Part shown: positions 9,875-21,745 of the stretch, one piece after another | Layout of the letters: each line of letters starts with the position of its first letter | Numbering within the stretch: position 1 is the first letter of the stretch | From: Sphaerolaimus hirsutus | Taxonomy: Eukaryota > Nematoda > Chromadorea > Monhysterida > Sphaerolaimidae | Assembly: GCA_964036195.1 (NCBI GenBank) | Contig: OZ038455.1 | Location: forward strand, 17,501,855 to 17,565,854 | Length of the DNA stretch: 64,000 nucleotides | Reading direction: 5' to 3' | The notes under the pieces: model-generated | Databases searched by the model: none | What the model was told of the DNA's origin: nothing | What the model saw: only the letters and a program-made list of their open reading frames with translations | Position numbers and translations under genes: made by a program

Positions 9875-12800
9875 ACAACAAACCCTGCACCCTGACCCTG
9901 CCACAATCGGCCAGGCCAAACGCAAGGTGCGCCAGCAGTGATCGGCACTCGGGCGATCACAGCCAAACGAGCATCAGCGAAAACCCTCCCAGTCCCAATG
10001 TCAAACCAACTGGTCAACTTGACAAAAACAGACATGTCAATCTACCAGAGTTGACAAAGAGAACGACACTTTCACCTGTGAAAACGTTGCTGCGTAGATC
10101 CTCGACGGAAGAGGCGGAGGGAAAAGGCGGGAAGCCTGGACCTGTCAGGAAGCTGGTGCAAAAGATGTTCAAAGGTAAAATACGCGATTATCGGGCACCC
10201 ATAATAAAATCAGACACGCCTAAATGCGGAAATCGCAAGATTCAACGCTAAATAACTTCGGAACGCTTTGAACTAGCGCAGATTCGATTGCACCAGTGAA
10301 CAGCCCGTGTCGAAAAGCACCCTCATTCCAATTTTCAAGTTGAGTGGTGCAGTGGATAGGAAGTTGTTATAGATTTTTAGTTTGATGCAGTGTTGTTGTT
10401 GTTCTGTCATTTTTCAAATGCAATAACTTCTCTGCTGTGCCCAACGATGGAAAAAACACAGAAATCGAACACAGAAACTCATTGAGTTTCTGTGTTTTTG
10501 TTTTACACAGAAACACGGAAACTCACAAATTTTGAAAAACTCAAAACTCAAATGAGATTTTTTTGGAGAACACAGAAACACAGAAACACGGAAACACAGA
10601 AAAGTTTTTTGAGTTTTTGAGTTTTTTTCAGCGAAGTGGTTGAACACATTTTCAAAATGCACATGAATTCAGTTAAACTAAACAAGATAAGATATGAATG
10701 TATGGCATGTAAATATGTTCATAATGTATTCAAATTTTATGATGGAACAAAAAATAATTTAAGGATGGCATGCACATCTCCTGGTGGACATGTTTAAATA
10801 TAGTTGTAGTTCAAATCCATTCTGTAGTCTTCCATACAGTGCACATCCATTGAAGAATTTTGGAGTACTGCGTAAATTGTCCTTTGTGAGCATTTTGTTG
10901 ATGCTGGTGTTGCGATGTGGGTGGATGTCCTCATTGAGGAAATTTTTATGGACTTTTTTGAAACTTGAATGAATACACATATGTTATGTGGGGTTAAAAC
11001 ATGTGCAAAACCAATATTTTGTAAGAAAACCGCTGTTTCCACATCAAAATGCTGTAAATCAGATTTTTTGGGGGGAAAACTCGAGTTTTTTGGACAGAAA
11101 CTCGAGTTTTTTAGAAAAAAAACTCAAAAAACTCGAGTTTTAACAAAAAACACAGAAATAAAAACAGAGTTACTCAAGTTTTTTTTCGATAAAAAACTCA
11201 AAACACAGGTATTCATTTTTGAAAAACTCAAAACACAGAAAGTGTTTTTTTTTTTGGAGAACTTACCCATCGTTGGCTGTGCCACAGCTTTATGATTACA
11301 ATGGCTCATATGAAAGAGCATTTGATGCCCTTTTTTTCGAGAGAAAAAACTTTTTTAGCACAGGGACAGCAGCTGTTTGAAATTTTCAAACATAAATCAA
11401 TTGAAAATTTGAATACAAATGTGCCAATGTAAATTTCATGTGCAAACTCTGCCACCCAGCGCAGCCACAGCTTCAGTTTTCTTTCTTCATTTGTTCTTGC
11501 TAAACATGGCTCACCCAACTCTTAATCATTTTTTTGTCAAAAAATTGACTCTCACAAAATCTCACCACCTCCATCCTCAGCGCGCACGATCTCCATGGAC
11601 AGTGTCGAGAATGCCAGCACCCAAAATGTGCCAGATGTTCAGCACCAATCTGCAACGACACATTCTCAACAGTCAAGTCCCAGCCATCAGCGGAAAGGCA
11701 GCGGTACTACTGATGCTGCACCAAGTAACAAAGTTACCCACACAAATCGTCCGAGACAATATCAGTATCACTATGTTGGTCAGGTGAAACATCCTGGGCA
11801 GATTGCACAGGTAATTCAAGTATGGGATTTTTGCTGATAGATCCATGTGAAATTGACGTTTTCAACGTATAACATAAGTATTTTCCAATGAACTACAACG
11901 AAATTAATTTAATTTATAACAATGCAAGTAAATAGTAGGCATTCCATCATGCCCAACTTCCATCAAGAATCCCCCCTCCAAACATTCCACATCCCAATTC
12001 AGCAGGTGACAGCCAGTGGCAGTCGCAGTCATCCGCACACGCGACAAGCTAGCGTGTCCAGGGAAGAAATTAACGGCGACAAGAACACAAGCGCGTCCAA
12101 CAGATTCGCATCCACGTCCATTGACATCAACGTGTCCATGGAGGGGGCGGATAAAAGCACCAGCGTCAATGATTTGGCACCCGTTGGCACCATGCCAGGT
12201 AGGTTTCGAGTGGCTGGCAGAGTTGTTAAAATTACTGAGCTTTGTAAAAGTATTGAAATTAAAACAATTTTTTGTAGTTTACCGTATTTCCTCGAATTAC
12301 CCCCGGGGGGTTTATTTTTTCAGAGTGAAAATTTTGCGAGAAAAACGTGAAAAATGCAACAATAACCACCATTTATAAGTTTTTACAGCCTTATATAAGG
12401 ATGTAGATGGTATAAACGATGTTCTAACGTAACACGGTAAGTTTTGAACGTCTGTTATGCATTTCCTGGACCACAATTTCATAGTGCCCATTTTGAGGGG
12501 GGGGTATTTCGAGGGGGGGGGGTATTTCGAGGAAATACGGTAGTTTCAAATTTTTTATTTTTTTAAAATTTATTCATAAATTTCCATTTTATTTCTTTTG
12601 GTAATAATATTTTTATATAAATATTATATTATAATTATATTACCATTTTCTGGTATTTATTTTTTTTTGATAAGAAAATATAAAAAAAACATCATCAACC
12701 GTAGTGATGGAAAAGCGCCAGAAAAAATGGCGCCAGGCGCCAAGGGCGCCATGGCGCCATTCGGAAAGTGGGCGCCAAGCGCCAAGGGCGCCACAGAAAA

Positions 12801-13755
12801 AGGGCGCCAGGCGCCAAGGGCGCCATGGCGCCATTCAGAAAGTGGGCGCCAGGCGCCATGGGCGCCACGGAAAGAGGGCGCCAAGCGCCAAGGGCGCCAT
12901 GGCGCCATTTGGAAAATAGGGCGCCAGGCGCCAAGGGCGCCAGGATAAAAAAGTGCCTACAACACCATGTGTGTGCTAAAAATGTTTCTACAGCACCATT
13001 CACTTCTTAATTCGCGTTCTCCAGGATGTAATGAACAAAAACAAGGCTAGCAACAAAAAATTTTTTGAATAAAATCCACATGACGAATTCAAACGCAATG
13101 GAAATTGTCATTTGACAACAATCCATTCATTACAAATAGACCTTTCCAAACAATGTTTCCTAATTGCAACGATTTAAATCCGTTTATTTATGATTTTGCA
13201 AGTTAACAATCCATCATTCTTGTCTTCTGATCCGTCAGACAGAACTGATGAACCATTGGACGACAAATTTCCACCCACTCACACCACTCCGTCAATTTTT
13301 CTGGCGAATTTAGATCATCCACGGATGCGTTTTTCATTTTTTTTTTTCGTTTACACAGCACTCACCGTGAAACCCTGCTGGCGCCTTTTTGGCGCCCTTC
13401 TAAAGCAGGGCGCCAGGCGCCAAGGGCGCCACGGAAAAAGGGCGCCAAGCGCCAAGGGCGCCATGGCGTTTTTCAGAATGTGGGCGCCAGGCGCCAAGGG
13501 CGCCACAGAAAAAGGGCGCCAAGCGCCAATGGCGCCATGGCGCGGCGCCCTTTGGCGCCCTCAAATGGCGCCAGCGCCATGGCGCCATTCCATCACTAAT
13601 CAACCGTCCTCACCAAAATCTCAGGCATGCAGCTGAGTTTTGAAACCGAACGTCACAGCCAGAGAAAAATGCGATTGTCTCCGGTCGGAGCCGAACTTAG
13701 AAGAAGGCAATTCATTGTTGCGCAGAAATACACAAAAAGTGTGACTGAATATTAA
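9875..13755 (+). CDS. Unrecognised Ser/Thr-rich protein gene, copy B (exons 2-5)
   Basis: Exons: 9875-10174, 11581-11810, 12003-12198 and 13625-13755. All junctions have GT/AG and keep one frame (1/2, 0/0, 1/2); donors are AAAG|GTAAAA, CACAG|GTAATT and CCAG|GTAGGT, acceptors CCATCCTCAG, CCCAATTCAG and AAAATCTCAG. Exon 2 is 300 bp in both copies. Exon 5 is basic (RHSQRKMRLSPVGAELRRR) and ends with TAA at 13753-13755. I see no known domain, signal peptide or membrane segment in these exons. Intron 3 acceptor choice is moderately certain. Introns hold three transposons (10442-11275, 12282-12540, 12702-13598). Exon 1 is interrupted, so this may be a young pseudogene or a gene with a different start. 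Confidence 0.5.
10442..11275. mobile_element. hAT-like element with CACAGAAA/ACTCAAAA satellite interior
   Basis: Ends CAACGATGG and CCATCGTTG, with perfect 8-bp duplications GCTGTGCC at 10434-10441 and 11276-11283. Copy A (about 2626-2640) has the single unoccupied GCTGTGCC. Both flanks of the interior are runs of ACACAGAAAC and AAAACTCAAA words. An additional right-end fragment is at about 46955-47030. Confidence 0.93.
12282..12540. mobile_element. CCGTATTTCCTCGAA-tip element in an intron
   Basis: Flanked by TA (12280-12281, 12541-12542). 259 bp, near-identical in its core to 25339-25595 (shared TTATATAAGGATGTAGATGG and a CGTTCTAACGTAAC-like word). Non-coding. Confidence 0.85.
12702..13598. 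mobile_element. hAT-like element with GGCGCC satellite interior
   Basis: Tips TAGTGATGGAAAAGCGCC and GGCGCCATTCCATCACTA, with perfect 8-bp duplications ATCAACCG at 12694-12701 and 13599-13606. About 240 bp at each end is an array of GGCGCC-centred units in inverted orientation (GGGCGCCAGGCGCCAAG type); the middle (about 12950-13380) is unique and related to the middle of 21746-22707. Open frames with Ala-Pro-Trp-Arg repeats are translations of the array, not genes. Confidence 0.95.
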
Positions 13756-16182
13756 GACTCGCTTCGCCTAAGAACCAAACATGCCTATTTTGTTCCTGTC
13801 ACAAAAAATTTTTTTGCGTTTTTTTCATGGATTTGGAATCTCCATAACTAGAAACTTAAAATTTCCTTCCATGCATATATCCGGAAATGTCATCTTCCTA
13901 CTGAAAAAATTGATCAAAGTCAAAAGTCACCATTTTTCAGGCTGTTTTTTGGAAATTCATAATTTTTGTTTGACTTTATCTATCAATATAATATTTTGTA
14001 TTTTTATTAAGAAAGTTGTGGAGATTAATTGGCCCATACAAACTAGTTTCATCAAATGTTTTTTTCTCAACGAAAATGATGGCTGAAATTTTGAAAATGG
14101 CATCAAATTTTCAGTTTGTAATTGAGAGCTTAGCTTTTTTTTGCAAAAACTGTGCCCAATTGCATAGTTTATTTTACAAAAATAAAATAGAAAAAGTAGG
14201 TCTGCCAATTTTTGCCACAACAGTTTGAAACAGCCCGACACCCGTCTCACCACTGCAGACAAGCCCATTCTGAAGACTCAGATGAAGTTGTATGAAAAAA
14301 GTTTTCATCATAAACTTAGGCTATTTTTACATGTTCTTTCACTTGTATATCTCCATTTTTTATTAAACATAATTTGGAAGGGTGCTTCCATACAAAAATT
14401 CACTTTTCACATAAAAAAATCTGAAATGATCAACAATGCAGATGTCATGATCACAGACAATCCCACTCTGAAGACTCAGATGAAGTTTTATGAAAACAGT
14501 TTCCATTATATTCTTAGATTATTTTATCATGCTCTTTCATTTGTATGTCTCCATTTTTTATTAAACACACTTTGAAAGGGTGCTGTCATACAAAAATGTA
14601 CTTTTTAGCACATATCACAAGTGTGGTCATGTAAAATCCAAAAATTATTCATTTGTACTAGTAGCTAACTGTTCTGACAGTATCTTTTAGCTGGCCATTT
14701 GGTTATTTTATGTTTCTGCTAAATTGCACTTGCATAAAAAAATAAATATCACAAGCATGAGCACATGTGAATATCATGTCCCAACCCCAGTTCATAGCAG
14801 TTAGATTGCAAACAGAACCATAAAATAACCAAATGGCCAGCTAAAAGCTACTGTCAGAACAGTTAGCTAATGGTAAAAATGAATTATTTTTGGATTTTAC
14901 ATGATCACACTTGTGATATTTGCTAAAAAAGTACACTTTTGTATGACAGCACCCTTTCAAAGTGTGTTTAATAAAAAATGGAGACATACAAATGAAAGAG
15001 CATGATAAAATAGCTTAAGAATATAATGGAAACTTTTTTCATAAAACTTCATCTGAGTCTTCAGAGTGGGATTGTCTGTGATCATGACATCTGCGTTGTT
15101 GATCATTTCAAACTGCTGTGGTAAAAAAGTGCAGACCTAGTTTTTGGATTTTATTTTTTTATCATAAACTATGCAATTGAGCACAGTTTTTGTGAAAAAA
15201 GCTAAGCTCTCAATTCAGAACAAAAAATTTGGTGCCATTTTCAAATTTACAGCCATGATTTTCAGTGAGAAAACAAAGTCTGATGAAGTTTGTTTGTATG
15301 GGCCAATTAATCTCCAAAACTATCTTAGTAAAAATCCAAAATATCACATTGATAGATGATGTCAAGCAAAAGTTTTGAATTTCCTAAGAAACATCCAGAA
15401 AAAAATTAGATTTTTGACTTTTATCAATTTTTTTAGTGGAAGATGGCATTTCCAGATATATGTATGGAAGGAAATTTTTAGTTTCTATGTATGAAGATTC
15501 CAAATCCACCATAAAAATGGGGGTCACAATTTTTTATGTGAAAAGTGCATTTTTGTATGACAGCACCTATCCAAAGTCTGTTAAATAAAAAATGGAGATA
15601 TATAAATGAAAGAACATGGAAAAATAACCTAAGTTTATGATGAAAACTTTTTTCATACAACTTCATCTGAGTCTTCAGGGTGGGCTTGTCTGCAGTGGTG
15701 AGACGGGTGTCGGGCTGTTTCAAACTGTTGTGGCAAAAATTGGCAGACCTACTTTTTCTATTTTATTTTTCTAAAATAAACTATGCAATTGGGCACAGTT
15801 TTTGCAAAAAAAAGCTAAGCTCTCAATTACAAACTGAAAATTTGATGCCATTTTCAAAATTTCAGCCATCATTTTCGTTGAGAAAAAAACATTTGATGAA
15901 ACTAGTTTGTATGGGCCAATTAATCTCCACAACTTTCTTTAAAAAAATACAAAATATTATATTGATAGATAAAGTCAAACAATAGTTATGAATTTCCAAA
16001 AAACAGCCTGAAAAATGGTGACTTTTGACTTTGATCAATTTTTTCAGTAGGAAGATGACATTTCCGGATATATGCATGGAAGGAAATTTTAAGTTTCTAG
16101 TTATGGAGATTCCAAATCCATGAAAAAAAACGCAAAAAAATTTTTGTAACAAGGGAGGTTTGGTCCTTAGGCGAAGCGAGTC
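13756..16182. mobile_element. 2.4-kb foldback element at a TTAA site
   Basis: Nearly the whole segment is an inverted repeat with arms of about 1.1 kb; the centre is near 14,730-14,830. Outer tips GACTCGCTTCGCCTAAG and CTTAGGCGAAGCGAGTC are flanked by TTAA (13752-13755, 16183-16186). TTAA is the target of piggyBac and Kolobok transposons, so assignment to a superfamily is open. Within the left arm 14225-14370 and 14440-14590 are also diverged direct repeats. No intact transposase frame. Confidence 0.8.
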
Positions 16183-16186
16183 TTAA

Positions 16187-17041
16187 GCTTTTTACACGCA
16201 AGCTTGTGTTTAATTTTACTGGTGTCGATTAGAATTGTGATTGAATTGTTGATCATATGTGGGGAAACACATTCTCTTGAGACATTAGACGTGCAATTTG
16301 TATTGAGTGTCTCTGAACTAGTCAGTTAACAATACGCGTTGAAATTAACTTTAATTTTGAACAACTATCTTGAACTTGATCATGATTGTATTTGTGTTGT
16401 TATCCTTGTGACGTGAAAAACTCCTCCTCCAAGGCACACCAAAGTTTGCCAGGGCAGGTTGTCTATCAACATCCACTTTTCAGATATCAGATATGATACC
16501 AGATTTGAGTAAATTCCAGATATGATGCCATAAAATATTTTAGTATTGATATGAAATGTACCTAAGTAACCTAAGTCAATAATGTCGAAAAATATGGCAA
16601 CATATTGCAAAATATGGCAAAAATAGCCATGAAAACTTTCAAATACTCAACATTTCAAATAAATACAAATACTGATTGTGGAAGCAATTTTTTGCATTTC
16701 TATCTTTACATTGTAATCTGGTGGAAAATTTTGTGTGAGAAAACCACTTAATCATGTTTTACAAATCCCACATGCAAGCTGTTAGGCTTTCATCTTGTGT
16801 GAGGGTGCCCCAACGTATTTACTATATATATATACCCTATGGGGCACCCCCATCAGGCCACCCTGTGTGCAGAAAGAATTTTTTTCACATTTTTTCTGGA
16901 AAATATAAATGAGAATTCAATACAAATTTTTGTTTCCGATAAAATTTGAATTTTTAATACAGTTTTTTCTGGGCATTTGACACCAAAAAGTTTTTTTGAC
17001 ATTGGTAGATTGTAAGTATGTGCATCTCTTCTACCCCCTCA
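16187..17041. repeat. Low-complexity spacer with GGTGCCCCA inverted words
   Basis: No gene supported. Around 16800-16865 the words GGGTGCCCCA and TGGGGCACCC face each other across a TA microsatellite and could form a stem. Similar GGGGTGCC words recur at 19380-19430. Confidence 0.35.
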
Positions 17042-17272
17042 GAACCCCTGAAGCCTCACACAATGATGGCGTTGTTGATCAAACCTACAAGTTTTTTTTT
17101 GAGAAAAACGTAGGTTTGAAAAACTGGACAGTCCACTATCCCACGCTATTCATGGAGCACATGGGGGCCAGAATTGGCTTGCTGAGTGTCAGGGGCAACA
17201 TGTATGGCTGCCCCTGGGCACCATTTTTGCACTCTAGTATTTTTATAGCTAACAATAAAAATAGCCCTGTGT
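17042..17272 (+). CDS. Exon-like ORF of unknown function
   Basis: After the acceptor-like TACCCCCTCAG an open frame runs to a TAG at about 17270-17272. It encodes a stretch rich in Trp, His, Tyr and Met, including NWTVHYPTLFMEHMGARIG and RGNMYGCPWAPF. The residue choice looks protein-like rather than random, but no homologue or upstream exon was recognised. It could be the 3' exon of a gene or a transposon-borne fragment. Confidence 0.25.
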
Positions 17273-17810
17273 AAAAAGTGCACTCAGGTGACAGCGCGTC
17301 TGGCGCCTGCAGTGTCACCATGCAAATCATGAAATACTTGTGCCCATTCAATGTGGGCACTAATTATCTGATATAAACCTATAGGGGCCAATGCGCAATG
17401 TGCCCTGTATCTAGTGTGACTGGGCCAGACAAATAAAGAGGTCAAAGTCAATGTCAAGGTCAAAGAAGGTTTTTTTCAATTAAAACCACAATTTTTTTTA
17501 ATAACAAATGTAAAAATCATTGTTTACATGGGCCATGTCAGCTTGTTGGGTGTAACTTTTGTGGGGGTGGGTGGACGAGTGGCCAAAATATACTCCCAAC
17601 TTACCGGCAGTCAAAAGATGGCTGTGGGCAAGCTGTCAAAAGATTGCTCTGTTCTCAGCACACAAGAAATTGCCTGTGCACTTTACTGCAGCTGTATTTT
17701 GTGTGGTTTTTAGAAACTTATCATTCAAATATTCTGGGGAAAAATTGGAAAAAAATATTCATCAATCTGTAGCAGCTGAACAGGGGGGGGGGGTGCCGGG
17801 TCAGGCCTAA

Positions 17811-19400
17811 ATGGCATCTAATCCACTTGGCATCTGGACCCGGATAGCATGGATTTCTGCCTGCTTGGCATCGAGACCTGCTTGGCATCTATCCAATGCT
17901 GGATGCCAAGCGGGCTGTGGCATAGATGCCAAACGGGCGGGTAGGGCCACATGCCAAGCGGGCAGGGGGGGTCTACATGTCCGGTGTATCATGTGCACAA
18001 AAAATATGAATTCAAAATGTGTAAAAATTTCAATGTTTTTCCCAATTATTATTTTCAGATGTCAAGTGTCTCTGAATTTTTTTATTTAAATGCACCATTT
18101 AAGTACCATTTGAAATGGGGAAGAAGGGTAGATACATGCATGCCCATGTAAATTCATAAAGTCAATTCTTTAGTAACCCTGTAAGAGTGGCTACTAGAAT
18201 AAATTTTTATCAAGCCATTTTTTTGTGGGAATTGCATTTTGGGACACCATGCATGTAAAAAGCCTCAGTGTTAAGGGGCAACCCTCAAATTGATTGATCA
18301 TTTTTGGAAACAGCTTTGTAAACTTCCATGTGTATTGGGCCACCCTGTTCAAGTGGCTTACAACATTGAGTTCCAGCAGTGTTCACATGGAATTTAAACT
18401 CATTTACAGGGTGGCCTACATTAGTGGATTCCTAGTTTCCTAGTTTAGTGCATATGGCTAAATTTCAATCAAACACAGTATTTGGATGAACACAACACTA
18501 AATATATTGATCAATATTTTATTTCAATTTCACATTTCCAATTGGCTGATTTTGAGAAAATTAAATTAAATATGATCCCAGAAAATCTGTTAAAAATATC
18601 TAATTTGACCATCTATTTCTAAGCCACCATGTACACAATATTCAATGCATATCTCACCACACTACCCAGATCAATTTGAGTGTTGCCCCTTAACACTGAG
18701 GCTTTTTACATGCATGGTGTCCCAAAATGCAATTCCTACCAAAAAATGGCTTGATAAAAATTTATTCTAGTAGCTACTCTTACAGGGTTACTAAAGAATT
18801 GTATGTATGAATTTGCATGGGCATGCATGTATTTATCTACCCTTCTTCCCCATTTCAAACAGTACTCATTTTTGCATTTTAAAAAAAAATTCAGAGACAC
18901 TTGACATCTGAAAACAATAATTGGGAAAAACATTGAAATTTTTACACATTTTGAATTCATATTTTTTGTGCACATGATACACTGGACTGGATAAACAGGT
19001 GTACTCCTATAAAAATAAGTTGCAGGGTGACAGGTTCAGCGAGTAATATTTCGGCTGTGCAAGTAAAGGTTCAGCATGAATTTTTGAAAAAACAACATTT
19101 TTTTGTCTGAATTCATTTTGGGACACCATGCATGCACAGGCGCACATGAGGCACAGAGGCCATGAGGCCGTCTCGTGGGTGTGTGGGGGGGGGGTTCTGC
19201 CTGCTTGGCATCTACACCCACACGGCATGGAGACCGCATGGCATGTGCAGGCATGTAGCCCGCTTGGCATCTATGGGACGATAGATGCCACGCGGGTCTA
19301 GATGCCATGCAGGCAGAAATCCATGCCACGCGGGTCCAGATGCCATGCAGGTTTAGATGCCGAGCGGTGCAGACTCGGGGGGTGCCATGGGGTGCCACTT
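17811..19400. mobile_element. Compound foldback with GATGCCAAGCGGGC clusters
   Basis: Two arms, 17981-18300 and 18668-18983, are inverted copies of each other (for example TGTGCACATGATACAC at the outer end and a TTTTTACATGCATGGTG word further in). Outside the arms lie clusters of GATGCCAAGCGGGC and its complement (17811-17975 and 19195-19375); a further word is at 21190-21210. Ends and target duplication could not be fixed. Confidence 0.6.
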
Positions 19401-19849
19401 GGCATATATGTAGACAAATGTTGTGGGCACCCCCACAAAAAATGGCAGATTGTTATGAAAAATGAGGTACCTGATTTCTCATTTAAATGTTCCACCAGTT
19501 TACATCTACATTTTTCCCCAATTATTCTGAAAGACCTTGTTTTAGTACAAACATTCCAAATTTGGCAACGTTATCAATCTTTAAATTCACATTTTGAAAA
19601 AGTACTGGCATTTAAAAGAAGTGTGGTTAGCATGTCATTTTATGTTATTTTCCAGATCCCTTGGAATTCATGGCAAGTTTTGTTGAAGCTCTCACCATCG
19701 GTACCTAAATAGGGAGAAAATAATCATAAAAACAATTAATAGAACCTTTGAAACTATGCAATGAATCATACTGCTCAATCTCAAGAATATACCCAATCAA
19801 AGTTTCATCACAGGTATCAGTATGTATCATCAATTTACCCCACCAGGTG

Positions 19850-20925
19850 TCTTTTTCTTGACCAATCCAAAAAGTCCACCCCTCCTTGCTGCCGCACTAC
19901 TTGTAGCACCTCCTGACGCCATGCCAGCTGAAAATGAAATAAGTAACATAACAGATGTTCTAAGTGGTAGTTGTGGTATTTACATTGTGGACTACACAAA
20001 AAAGTGTTTGCTAAGTGTGCAAGTGCTAACACAGATGATTTTTGTACTATATATTTACAGTATGCTGGAAAAGCACTTCTGACCTGACTGTTGCAAGCAC
20101 TGGTCCCCTACTTTATCGAAATACAAAACCCAGTAATATGTTGTATGCTAAAAAAACTAATCAATACTTAAAAAGTGTAAGAAAAAAACTTAGCAATCAA
20201 CATAAAAGTTAAAATCTATCTATATGATACTCCAAACATTCAAAATAAACATAAAAATATGTATTTTTCAACAGGAATAGAAAATGATAATTTCTGAAAA
20301 TGCCACAGACCACTTTTAAACTTCATGACACCACCACCAAAGCCAGCTGCCCAATCAGTTTTTCCACCAGCTTTTTGAGGCCAGGCACTAGCTCTGAGCA
20401 ACCTCCCTCTACCAACCACATGGCCTAAATAGGCACAACCCAATGCAAGGCACAAACACGCTGCAAATACGAGCAGTGCCCACCGTGGGATGTGTGGATT
20501 GCCGGATGCTGTGTTGTGGGGTGGATGTTTGGGGGGTTCCACTTTTGTGATGTAGAATATATAGGTATTGATATTTGCATGGGTTGTGGGTATAAATGCT
20601 GATGCGAAAAAATATGGATTGTATAGTTTTAACATTGCACATGATTACAAGTGTGCACATGGGTTCCAATTAGGTACACCCAAAACATCAAAAACATACA
20701 ATTGTTCCTTTCCAAATCCCTCAGTTTTCTCCTTCTAGCCAGCTTGACAATCTCAGTCCATCTCTCTGCAGATGCTAGAAGTGCCTTCACTAAAAGTCTG
20801 TGCCTCTCTGCAACTGCATGCACTGCATTATTCAATTTGCTGGCAGAATTTGATAGCACATTTGACCTGGGTAAGCTGATGATCACATGAGGCACCTTCA
20901 CATGCTCATCTTCTATATACTTCAA
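19850..20925 (-). CDS. Candidate small spliced gene with a membrane segment, unknown
   Basis: Tentative exons on the minus strand. One ends near 20700 at AACAATT|GTATGT and encodes a charged helical stretch (AERHRLLVKALLASAERW, RRRKLRDLERN). The next starts after CGTATTTGCAG near 20458 and, in matching phase (1 + 2), encodes the hydrophobic CLCLALGCAYL followed by a basic tail and a Gly-rich segment, with a stop near 20240. A third possible exon (about 19850-19930) follows TTTTCAG and has a Gly/Ala/Lys-rich peptide before GTAAAT. The start is not identified and no family was recognised. It lies beside foldback DNA and may be transposon-borne. Confidence 0.3.
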
Positions 20926-21215
20926 CAGTGTGTTTGATGTAGAGGATAGTATGGTTGGGCTGGAAAGGGTGTGTATGGCAAGGTATCACAAGACATATGT
21001 AAGTGATGATAAAAATAAAGATGAAGGTATGCACCCCTTACATTATATATCTTTCACTTCTCACTTTGTGATTATGGACCATGCCTTACCTACCAGCTCA
21101 AATTATCACTTAAAACTTTCCTTGCCATATGAAAAATATGACAAGGGGTGTTTGCCAAGAAAATGCAATGTAGGCCCCCTGGGCATGTAAACCTGCTTGG
21201 CATGTAGGCCCATTG

Positions 21216-21420
21216 CAGGGTTCTCCAGTGGGGGCTGCCCCCCCCCCCCAAATTATTCAGCTATCTATCTACCCCAGTGGCCTACTCAGCTATATTTTTA
21301 TCCGGAGGCAAATTTTTGGGCTAATTTCCCCTGAGCTTTCCCCCCCCCCCAAATCATTCAGCTATCTATCTATTTAGGTGGAGCAAAATGTTCTGAGATT
21401 TTTCCCAAATTTTCACTCAA
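21216..21420. repeat. CAGCTATCTATCT / C-run repeat fragment
   Basis: Two copies of a unit with a C run, AAATTATTCAGCTATCTATC and an adjacent TTTTCCC word. The family recurs at 24000-24365, 38870-38980, 39940-40190, 43560-43935, 51885-52035 and 61795-61985. Confidence 0.55.
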
Positions 21421-21745
21421 AATTGTTAATTCTTGTTCCATTTTGTCAATTCGCACCTTCAAATCGCCATTTTGGGATATAGGTACACATCGTTTCATAC
21501 CTATTTCTACCTATTTTACCTACCTAGGTTTACATGTCTACAGACCCATGAGGGCCAAAAATACAGCGATCAAAACGAAGAGAGTACATTTACACACGTA
21601 TAACTAGCGGTGTGAACGAAGCCGTATCTCCAATCGCAATACTCGTAGCCGCTCATGGCTATAAGCACCAAGTCGATAGCACAGCCGCCGCTTGACCACT
21701 GCCGCCGCATGCGCATGGCCGCTAATCTGAAGTGTGGGATATGAT

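Larger units (their letters stand above)
5632..11775. repeat. Tandem segmental duplication, copy B
   Basis: Collinear with copy A (336-3111) from GTTTGAATAC onwards, about 5.3 kb away. Copy B contains extra DNA: about 6501-8181 (including a hAT-like element), a TA-flanked element 8593-9003, a TAA-flanked element 9193-9626, and an 8-bp-TSD element 10442-11275. Removing each of the last three restores the copy A sequence. The plus-strand gene continues to the right, past the end of homology. Confidence 0.85.

Noticed and set aside
12640..13636. Open frames encoding Ala-Pro-Trp-Arg repeats (also 21570-22708)
   Set aside because: All reading frames on both strands are open because GGCGCC arrays lack stop codons; the segments are delimited transposon arms.
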